Positions 23,322 through 29,142 of a stretch of 29,142 nucleotides of DNA are shown in pieces (the first letter of the stretch is position 1; every line of letters begins with the position of its first letter). The stretch comes from JBDHTS01 sp044220535 (GTDB taxonomy: Bacteria > Pseudomonadota > Alphaproteobacteria > Micavibrionales > Micavibrionaceae), in the NCBI GenBank assembly GCA_044220535.1, contig JBGAQU010000024.1, positions 1 to 29,142 of the forward strand, given 5' to 3'. The notes below the pieces were generated by a model. That model was not told where the DNA came from, did not search any database, and was given only the letters and a program-made list of their open reading frames with translations. The translations under genes were made by a program, and so were the position numbers.

Positions 23322-24287
23322 ATGAAACTTGCATCGTTGAAGCATAAGCGGGACGGGAAGCTGGTTGTGGTGTCGCGCGACCTTAAGCGGTATCTGGAAA
23401 CCGGGCTGACGATGCAGCAGGCGCTGGATGACTGGGCGATGCATGAACCGGCTTTGCGCAAGCTGGCGCAGGATGTGGAGGCGAAGGGGGAGGCGTTTGA
23501 TGAGACGAATTGTGCATCGCCTCTGCCGCGCGCGTACCAGATCGCGGACGGATCGGCCTATCTGAATCATGTGGAGCTGGTGCGCAAGGCGCGCGGGGCG
23601 GAACTGCCGCCGGAATTTTTGCACGACCCGCTGATGTACCAGGCGGTGTCCGACACGATATTGGGGCCGCGCGATGCGATTCCGGTGCGGGACGAAGCCT
23701 ATGGCATCGATTTCGAAGCGGAAGTCGCGGTGATTGTCGATGACGTTCCGATGGCGGTGACGCCTGCGGATGCGCTGAAGCATATCAGGCTGGTGATGCT
23801 GATGAACGATGTGTCGTTGCGGCAGTTGATCCCGGCGGAACTGGGCAAGGGGTTCGGGTTTTTCCAGGGCAAACCGCCGAGCGCGTTTTCGCCTGTCGCG
23901 GTGACGCCGGATGAGCTGGGCGATGCGTGGAAGGACGGGAAACTGAATCTGCCGTTGTTAAGCAGCTTAAGCGGGAAAGCCGTTGGCCATCCGGATGCGG
24001 GGCGTGATATGCAGTTTCATTTCGGGGAGCTGATCGCCCATGCCGCGAAGACGCGGCCTTTGGGCGCAGGGACGATTGTGGGGTCGGGTACAGTGTCCAA
24101 CCGTGATCGGTCTACTGGCATCAGCTGCCTCGCCGAAATCCGCATGATTGAGAAGATCGAGCAGGGGGATTCGAAGACGCCGTTTTTGAAATTTGGCGAT
24201 ACGGTGCGGATTGAGATGAAAGATGTAAATGGCGCCAGCATTTTTGGCACGATTGAGCAGAGGGTGGAGAAGTACGAAAATCTGTAA
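23322..24287 (+). CDS. Fumarylacetoacetate hydrolase family protein
   Basis: Probably the last enzyme of tyrosine degradation, cleaving fumarylacetoacetate to fumarate and acetoacetate. The 321 residues fit the bacterial short type. The C-terminal FAH fold is clear: GIDFEAEVAVIVDD provides the metal-binding Glu132 and Glu134, MLMNDVSLR gives Asp163, and GKGFGFFQGKPPSAFSPVAV is a family block. The end has GAGTIVGSGTVSN and FLKFGDTVRIEM, both typical. An AAGGA site lies before the ATG at 23322. hppD, maiA and phhA nearby support the fumarylacetoacetase role, though the family also includes other C-C hydrolases. Confidence 0.9.
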   Translation: MKLASLKHKRDGKLVVVSRDLKRYLETGLTMQQALDDWAMHEPALRKLAQDVEAKGEAFDETNCASPLPRAYQIADGSAYLNHVELVRKARGAELPPEFLHDPLMYQAVSDTILGPRDAIPVRDEAYGIDFEAEVAVIVDDVPMAVTPADALKHIRLVMLMNDVSLRQLIPAELGKGFGFFQGKPPSAFSPVAVTPDELGDAWKDGKLNLPLLSSLSGKAVGHPDAGRDMQFHFGELIAHAAKTRPLGAGTIVGSGTVSNRDRSTGISCLAEIRMIEKIEQGDSKTPFLKFGDTVRIEMKDVNGASIFGTIEQRVEKYENL

Positions 24288-24321
24288 TAGTGTTAGAAGA
24301 TAACAGCCAGGAGAAAAATAA

Positions 24322-24561
24322 ATGAATACCAGAGATCACTTTGAGCAAATCATGATAAATATAAAAGTGCCGGAAGACAGGCGCATCAAATTTCTATCCA
24401 ATTATGATTTCCTGCAAAGCAAGAAAGGCGAATTGACCGGAAAATGGGCGGCAGCGCTTGACAGAAAAATTTATGAAGCCGAAAAGCTGGAAGATCTTCA
24501 ATCCAGAATAAAAGACTTGCCGGAAGCGGAATTCGCATATACCGAGCAATTGAGGCCATAA
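24322..24561 (+). CDS. Small unknown protein
   Basis: A 79-residue protein with a good binding site (CAGGAGA, about eight bases before the ATG at 24322). It is charged and helical: MNTRDHFEQIMINIKVPED, then FLQSKKGELTGKWAAALDRK, then a coiled-coil-like acidic end. There is no membrane segment or known motif. It starts 34 bases after the hydrolase gene and may share its transcript. The gene is more AT-rich than its neighbours. Confidence 0.7.
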   Translation: MNTRDHFEQIMINIKVPEDRRIKFLSNYDFLQSKKGELTGKWAAALDRKIYEAEKLEDLQSRIKDLPEAEFAYTEQLRP

Positions 24562-24618
24562 TAAAACTTCTGCACTTATTTGGCGCTATTAAGCACAGGG
24601 TTGAGAAGGCCTCTCTGT

Positions 24619-24760
24619 CGTCATCCCGGCGAAGGCCGGGATTCATAAGCGATTGCGGCCGGGAAAAGGGAAATAAAAATGAAAATTGCATTTCATGACT
24701 ATTATTCGCCGGTCGTGATACGGACATGTTGCATGGATCCCGGCCTTCGCCGGGATGACG
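24619..24760. repeat. Paired GTCATCCCGG palindromic repeats in inverted orientation
   Basis: CGTCATCCCGGCGAAGGCCG (from 24619) is a short hairpin by itself, and an inverted copy ends at 24760. The two can also pair with each other over the roughly 95 bases between them. This repeat type is common between genes of Alphaproteobacteria. Confidence 0.9.
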
Positions 24761-24785
24761 ATATTTAGTTGAAACAGGTGGCGGC

Positions 24786-25463
24786 ATGAAACTCTACAGC
24801 TATTTCCGTTCCTCCACCGCGTATCGCGTGCGGATCGGGCTGCATTTGAAGGGCATCGCGTTTGAGACGGCGCCGGTGAATATTTTTAAGGGCGAGCACC
24901 GGAGCGAGGCGTTTCTGAAACTGAACCCGGCGGCGGGCGTGCCGGCGCTGGCGCATGACGGGCATGTGATCGGGCAGTCGCTGGCGATTTTGAATTATAT
25001 CGACAATCTGGCGCCGGAGCCGCCGCTGGTTACCGGCAGTTTTTATGATCAGGCCTTCGCGCGGCAGGTGGCGCTGACCATTGCGACGGATATCCATCCG
25101 GCGATCAATATGAAGGTGATGAATTACCTGAAAACCGAGTTCGGCGCGGATGGCGCAGCGACGCAAAAATGGTATGAGCGCTGGGTCGGCGAAGGGCTGG
25201 GCGCCGTGGAGACGATGCTGCGCGGCTATGGAGGCAAAGGGCCGTTTGCGATGGGCGATGCGCCGGGGCTGATCGATTTATGCGTGGTGCCGCAGATGTA
25301 TTCGGCGCGGCGGTTCAATATGGATTTATCGGCCTTTCCGATTTGCCGCAGGATCGAGGGCGCAGCAATGAAACACCCTGCTTTCCTGAAAGCCTGCCCG
25401 GAGGTGCAACCGGATGCGCCAGCGGATCTGGTCCCGATCCATGGTATTGATTTTAAATGTTAA
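24786..25463 (+). CDS. maiA: Maleylacetoacetate isomerase (zeta-class glutathione S-transferase)
   Basis: MaiA uses glutathione to isomerise maleylacetoacetate to fumarylacetoacetate, the step before the fumarylacetoacetate hydrolase encoded upstream. It has 225 residues. The N-terminal thioredoxin-like domain has the zeta-class motif SSTAYRVRIGLHLKG (residues 9-23) with the catalytic serines, and later NPAAGVPALAHDGHVIGQSLAILNYID. The helical C-terminal domain has DIHPAINMKVMNYLK and the GDAPGLIDLCVVPQMYSARRF block typical of the class. The start follows a GTCATCCCGG repeat region by 25 bases; the binding site (AGGTGG) is adequate. Confidence 0.94.
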   Translation: MKLYSYFRSSTAYRVRIGLHLKGIAFETAPVNIFKGEHRSEAFLKLNPAAGVPALAHDGHVIGQSLAILNYIDNLAPEPPLVTGSFYDQAFARQVALTIATDIHPAINMKVMNYLKTEFGADGAATQKWYERWVGEGLGAVETMLRGYGGKGPFAMGDAPGLIDLCVVPQMYSARRFNMDLSAFPICRRIEGAAMKHPAFLKACPEVQPDAPADLVPIHGIDFKC

Positions 25464-25491
25464 TTTGATGAAAAGCGAAATGATTATTAAT

Positions 25492-25520
25492 TTGACATAT
25501 TAATTTTATGATGTTAATTT
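25492..25520 (+). promoter_or_regulatory. Candidate promoter for the unknown gene at 25526
   Basis: A perfect TTGACA (25492-25497) is followed after 17 bases by TAATTT (25515-25520), a weak -10. The ATG at 25526 lies five bases beyond, an arrangement that again suggests a leaderless message. Confidence 0.4.
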
Positions 25521-25525
25521 CCAGT

Positions 25526-26464
25526 ATGCCAGGCAAAAATCAAACTTTAACGAAAACAGCGAACAGGGTTTCCATCGCCTTTTGCAACCCTGTGAATCTC
25601 GGATTGTTTTCTCCGGCTGCCTTACAGGAGGCGGAGAAAATCATTCTTGGCGAAAGCGCGGTGTTCCATTTCGATTTGAATGGAAAACTGACACAAAGGC
25701 GGGCTACGGATGAGGTTCCTTTCGATTTACAAAAGCTTGCTGATTCCGAAGGATTCAGCCCGAGCCTTTTAGATATGATGGACGTAGAAGAATCAGAAAT
25801 CAAAGATTTCAGAGCCGATTATACAAAGGAACAAGCAAATTTTGCCATTTGTGCAATCGCTTTGGCGCTTTATCACTTGTCGGAGCTGGATAGCCGTCCT
25901 CTTGAAGATTTAGTATCGGTTGAGGTAACGTCCCGGAATTCCCTTTTTGACCATGTTTTTGGATTGGGCCGCAGCCTCGATTTAGGGCCCATGCCTTCTC
26001 TGGAAACAGATGCAAACATTGAAGCAGAGAGAAAAGAAAAACAGATAAACTATTTAATGGAAGATTTACAGACTAACCTAGAGCAGACGGAATCCTTACT
26101 GCGTCAAGATCCTGACGCGGACACCAACCGGGAGCGATTCAAGTCCTGCCTTCTTGCTGGCGGTGAAACGTTAAAATATCTGGATGCAGACCGCCTTATC
26201 CGGTTTCATAATATTTTTCCGGATGCGGTCAATTTTGCGTTGGCAAAGGACAACCAGTTTTTACTTCAAAATTGTGGCGTCACTGAAACAGTTGTACAAC
26301 CAGTAGCCTTTATCAATAGCGTATGGCGTCATCTTACCGGCAGGATCACGGCAATATTCGATCCTGGCGATCTGGAAAAAATAAGAGCCGCAATCAAAGC
26401 TCAAAATACTAATCCTCATGCCTCTCCTGTTCATTTGCATGCGGCACAGCACAGGCCGGGATAA
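25526..26464 (+). CDS. Unknown protein, about 312 residues
   Basis: The frame opens at ATG 25508, but a TTGACA promoter places the transcript start near ATG 25526, which is preferred. No ribosome binding site is seen at either. The protein is soluble with no signal peptide; its segments include FCNPVNLGLFSPAALQEAEK, ESAVFHFDLNGKLTQRR, a helical LDMMDVEESEIKDF region, and a coiled-coil-like stretch NYLMEDLQTNLEQTESLL. A C-terminal segment (QPVAFINSVWRHLTGRITAI) is amphipathic. No family is recognised. It sits between maiA and phhA in the same direction. Its AT-rich sequence sets it apart from those genes. Confidence 0.75.
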   Translation: MPGKNQTLTKTANRVSIAFCNPVNLGLFSPAALQEAEKIILGESAVFHFDLNGKLTQRRATDEVPFDLQKLADSEGFSPSLLDMMDVEESEIKDFRADYTKEQANFAICAIALALYHLSELDSRPLEDLVSVEVTSRNSLFDHVFGLGRSLDLGPMPSLETDANIEAERKEKQINYLMEDLQTNLEQTESLLRQDPDADTNRERFKSCLLAGGETLKYLDADRLIRFHNIFPDAVNFALAKDNQFLLQNCGVTETVVQPVAFINSVWRHLTGRITAIFDPGDLEKIRAAIKAQNTNPHASPVHLHAAQHRPG

Positions 26465-26552
26465 TTTCACTGTTTGCAGCACAGCAATAATTGGTTTTTG
26501 CAGGTAGCGCCAGTCGGTGTACTCTCCCTGGTAGACACAAGGGAGATTTATT

Positions 26553-27434
26553 ATGAGCGCAGAAGCGATCGGCAATCCATTGGGCCATGGCGAGAGTACG
26601 GATTACACGCCGTATATTATCGATCAGGGCTGGAAAAATTATACATCGGAAAACCATGACGTCTGGAAGACGCTGTATCAGCGGCAGAGGGAAATTTTGC
26701 CGGGCCGTGCCTGCAATGAATTTCTGAAGAACATGGATGCATTGGGGATCGATGACAAGAAAATCCCCGATTTCCGTGATCTAAGTAAAACACTAAAAAG
26801 CATGACCGGCTGGGAAGTGGTGGCGGTGCCGGGGCTGATTCCCGACCTGCCGTTTTTTCAGCTGCTGGCCGATCGCAAGTTTCCGTCCGGCCATTTCATC
26901 CGCCGTCGCGACCAGCTGGATTATATCCAGGAGCCGGACGTGTTTCACGATGTGTTCGGCCATGTGCCGCTGCTGGCCGATCCTGTTTTCGCCGATTATC
27001 TGGCGGCGTACGGCCAGGGCGGTTTGCGCGCGCACGGGCTTGGCACCATTGCCAACCTCGCGCGGCTGTACTGGTACACGGTCGAGTTCGGCCTGATCGA
27101 CACGGCCGAAGGTTTACGGATATACGGCGCGGGCATCCTGTCCTCGCCGGGGGAAAGCGTGTTCAGCCTCGAAGACCCGTCACCCAACCGGATCGGCTTC
27201 GACCTGAAGCGCGTCATGCAAACCGGTTATCGCGTTGACGATTACCAGCAGACCTATTTCGTCATCGACAGCTTCAAGCAGCTGTTCGATGAAACCTATC
27301 AGGATTTCGCGCCGCTATACGGCGAGCTGAAATCCGCGCAACGCGAATTCGGCCCGGCGGACACCACGCCGGATGACAGGCTGCTGCATAAGGGCACGCA
27401 GGCCTACGCAAAACGTAAAGCCGCAGGCGTTTAG
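26553..27434 (+). CDS. phhA: Phenylalanine 4-monooxygenase
   Basis: A pterin-dependent non-haem iron enzyme that converts phenylalanine to tyrosine. The 293-residue size is the bacterial monodomain type. Iron ligands are visible: His132 and His137 in PDVFHDVFGHVPLL and Glu178 in YWYTVEFGLI. Other family blocks are GWEVVAVPGLIPDLPFF, RKFPSGHFIRRRDQLDYIQE and GAGILSSPGESVFSL, ending with a variable tail. An AGGGAG site lies about eight bases before the ATG at 26553. It would feed tyrosine into the hppD/maiA/FAH pathway. A pterin carbinolamine dehydratase gene, its usual partner, is not in the window. Confidence 0.97.
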   Translation: MSAEAIGNPLGHGESTDYTPYIIDQGWKNYTSENHDVWKTLYQRQREILPGRACNEFLKNMDALGIDDKKIPDFRDLSKTLKSMTGWEVVAVPGLIPDLPFFQLLADRKFPSGHFIRRRDQLDYIQEPDVFHDVFGHVPLLADPVFADYLAAYGQGGLRAHGLGTIANLARLYWYTVEFGLIDTAEGLRIYGAGILSSPGESVFSLEDPSPNRIGFDLKRVMQTGYRVDDYQQTYFVIDSFKQLFDETYQDFAPLYGELKSAQREFGPADTTPDDRLLHKGTQAYAKRKAAGV

Positions 27435-27460
27435 AGCGAACTGGTCCTATTAATAACCAT

Positions 27461-27608
27461 CGTCATCCCGGCGACCCGCAGTGTCCGCGCTTGCGCGGCG
27501 TGAAGCCGGGACCCATACACTGGCGCCTGTTTCACAAACGGCGAAAGATTTTCGCCCTGTGCATCCAGCGGATACAGTCTATGGGTCCCGGCTTTCGCCG
27601 GGATGACG
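27461..27608. repeat. GTCATCCCGG repeat pair, left unit carrying a 28-base insertion
   Basis: The left unit starts CGTCATCCCGGCG (27461-27473), is interrupted by 28 bases (27474-27501, containing CCGCGCTTGCGCGG), then resumes GAAGCCGGGACCCATA. The right unit, ending at 27608, is the uninterrupted reverse complement. About 60 bases separate them. The inserted piece is itself a hairpin. Confidence 0.88.
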
Positions 27609-27697
27609 ACTGTGAACGGTCCAGCCGGAAGCGATCACGCTTCAAGCCGTTTCAAATTCCAGTCCGCCCTGTCCCCCCCAATCCTTGAAGGGGCAGG

Positions 27698-28876
27698 CTA
27701 TTTTTTAAGGTCGATGACGATGCGGTTTCCGCTCGTTCCATCGGCCTGCATCAGCCTGTCCATCAGCACCTTGGTGGGGCCCTTCAGCTGGAGGACAAGG
27801 CGGGTGCCCTTGCCGTTTTCCAGCATTTCAGTGCCGTAGGACTTCAATGCGCCATTGCCTGTGAATGTTTGCGCGGGCGCGGCCTTCCAGGCCGAGTCCG
27901 TCAGTTCAACCACCAGCAAATGCTCGTCATTGTCGAGATCATAGCGATAGGCGGCCTTGCCGGAGAGATCCAGCACAAGGCGTGTCTTATCGGGATGATC
28001 ACCCACCCGGACACCCGAAACGGCATTGGCCGCCGGAGCTGCTGGGGCAGCTGCGGGCGGCGGAATGGCCTGCTGAGTCGCGACGGCAACAGGGGGCGCC
28101 TGTTGCGGGGGCGATTCATGCGGTTCGGGTGGCGGCTGGGCCGTCGGTGCCGCTGCCTTCGGTATCACTTTAGGAATCTCAGGCGGCGGTTTTATCCCTT
28201 CCGTTTCGGCCAAAGCCGCTTGCTGCGGGGCTTGCAGCGGGGGCGGCGTGGCCTGCGGAAGGGCAGGGAGAGGCGCCAGTGTTTCCGCCGGGGCATTGGC
28301 GGGTTGGACTGGCGCGGGTGCTTCCGTCTGGGGCGGAAGAGGTTGCGTGGCCGGCGCTAACGCGTCCGCGGCCACAAAAGGGATGGGCGCCGGGAGCGGC
28401 GCAGGGGCGGAACCCGCAGAATCCTGCGGGTTTCCGGTGAGTGTATCAAGCTGGCTGATCAGCGTCTGCATATCCGCCTCGACAGAAACAAGGCGGGTGA
28501 TGGAGGGCATGACAGCATCGAAATCATGCCGCAATTCGATGACGGCATTCTCCAGCCGCTTCACGCGCTGGAGCGGATCACTGACGTTATCTGCCAGCAA
28601 TTCCTCGATTTTTATGCCATGGGGGGGGATATCCGGCATGCCGTTGGGCAGGGTCGCCTTGCCGCTCTGGCCCGGCAAAAGCGGCCTGTCCGTCGATCCG
28701 GGCGGGGCGGGGATATCGGGGCTGCTGCTGTACTGAATCGCGCCGGATGCGTTGGGTTCGGGGGTGCAGGCAGGCAAAGAAAGGGCGCACAGCGCCAACA
28801 GCGTGGCCTGCAAAATACATAACTTGAATCTCTTTTTGCCGGAGAATCCCGGCGTAGACGTCCAGAAGCTGGACAT
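27698..28876 (-). CDS. Lipoprotein with Pro/Ala-rich linker and C-terminal AMIN-like domain
   Basis: From ATG 28876 the protein has 392 residues; a frame from 28927 adds 17 unremarkable residues. The N-terminal segment KRFKLCILQATLLALCALSL ends in the lipobox LPAC, with the lipid-carrying cysteine at residue 37. A coiled-coil-like region follows (DPLQRVKRLENAVIELRHDF). Next is a long Pro/Ala/Gln-rich linker of about 150 residues, probably spanning the cell wall. The C-terminus (VSGVRVGDHPDKTRLVLDLSG to NRIVIDLKK) resembles the AMIN domain, a peptidoglycan-localising module in amidases and pilus secretins. An envelope role at the division site or a pilus is possible but unproven. No good ribosome binding site was found. 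Confidence 0.78.
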   Translation of the reverse strand: MSSFWTSTPGFSGKKRFKLCILQATLLALCALSLPACTPEPNASGAIQYSSSPDIPAPPGSTDRPLLPGQSGKATLPNGMPDIPPHGIKIEELLADNVSDPLQRVKRLENAVIELRHDFDAVMPSITRLVSVEADMQTLISQLDTLTGNPQDSAGSAPAPLPAPIPFVAADALAPATQPLPPQTEAPAPVQPANAPAETLAPLPALPQATPPPLQAPQQAALAETEGIKPPPEIPKVIPKAAAPTAQPPPEPHESPPQQAPPVAVATQQAIPPPAAAPAAPAANAVSGVRVGDHPDKTRLVLDLSGKAAYRYDLDNDEHLLVVELTDSAWKAAPAQTFTGNGALKSYGTEMLENGKGTRLVLQLKGPTKVLMDRLMQADGTSGNRIVIDLKK

Positions 28877-29042
28877 TAAGGAAGAATCCCAGAGATTTAG
28901 AAGTGCCCCGAGGCTGATTCGCCTCATCTACAAGGATACGTGCGAGGGGAGTCACTGGTCAACCGGGAACATGGAACCGATTCGCAGAATGCGTTTTGAT
29001 GTGTTTGACTTTCTGGAAATTTAGGCGGTTTTTTAAAATTTT

Positions 29043-29142
29043 TACTGCAGAGGCGCAGAGGACGCAGAGTTAAAGCGCCGCAGGCTATTTTAAGTTTTTT
29101 AAACCACTGAGCGCACTGAGGACACTGAGATCTCAGTGCCTC
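29043..29142. repeat. Nested palindromic repeat, copy 3 (cut by window edge)
   Basis: Left outer arm CTGCAGAGGCGCAGAGGACG at 29045-29064 and its following bases, the spacer AAAGCGCCGCAGGC, and the left inner arm with CACTGAG words (29104 on) match copy 2. The right half begins at about 29131 (CTCAGTG) and runs off the window. The stretch between the lipoprotein gene and this repeat (28877-29042) shows no convincing gene. Confidence 0.88.

Noticed and set aside
28971..29024. A 17-codon frame starting MEPIRRMRFDVF
   Set aside because: Too short, with only a distant GGGGAG; nothing supports translation.
18273..29142. Repeated CACTGAG/GCAGAG copies as a CRISPR array
   Set aside because: Copies are kilobases apart, palindromic over long arms, and without regular spacers or cas genes.

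Overview
The window looks like part of an alphaproteobacterial chromosome. Pointers are an Usg-family protein (a family known from Alphaproteobacteria), the very large (about 1,580 residue) NAD-dependent glutamate dehydrogenase, and GTCATCCCGG-type palindromic repeats common in that class. Genus cannot be fixed from the sequence; a Micavibrio-like or Rhodospirillales-like lineage is a guess. No tRNA, rRNA, CRISPR array or transposase was seen. No gap between genes exceeds about 300 bases; the larger gaps hold repeats or possible structured RNA and are listed.

Left part (1-8900): a truncated small gene, the divergent pair rsmE / ubiA whose ATG codons interlock in one CATG, a usg-like gene followed by a flavoprotein of the HI0933/YhiN/BaiN family that apparently starts at CTG, two small unknown genes (one with a histidine-rich metal-binding tail), and the giant gdh gene on the minus strand.

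Centre left (9041-13601): an operon of three paralogous, overlapping genes for proteins with type IV prepilin N-termini and large non-pilin bodies. The first is broken by two single-base frameshifts. The second ends in four Cys/Trp repeats that resemble thrombospondin type 1 repeats. No pilus motor, peptidase or secretin gene is present. By eye this block is more AT-rich than its neighbours. It is the best candidate here for an undescribed system: a coupled set of large minor-pilin-like surface proteins, probably adhesive.

Centre (13652-19035): rimO faces a minus-strand group typA - GNAT acetyltransferase - methyltransferase. Next come two small minus-strand unknown genes, one of which has its 3' end built from an intergenic palindromic repeat.

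Right part (19040-27434): a phenylalanine/tyrosine degradation set lying on the plus strand but dispersed: hppD, a fumarylacetoacetate hydrolase, maiA and phhA, plus an N-formylglutamate amidohydrolase on the minus strand. Together these would convert Phe to Tyr, take 4-hydroxyphenylpyruvate to homogentisate, and finish with maleyl- and fumarylacetoacetate; homogentisate dioxygenase and the aminotransferase are not in the window. With the NAD-glutamate dehydrogenase this suggests a cell that burns amino acids. Between these genes sit AT-rich unknown genes and three kinds of palindromic repeats (nested GCAGAG/CACTGAG element, a 62-bp CGGAT palindrome, and GTCATCCCGG pairs).

The right end has a minus-strand lipoprotein with a Pro/Ala-rich linker and a C-terminal AMIN-like domain, and a third, truncated copy of the nested repeat.
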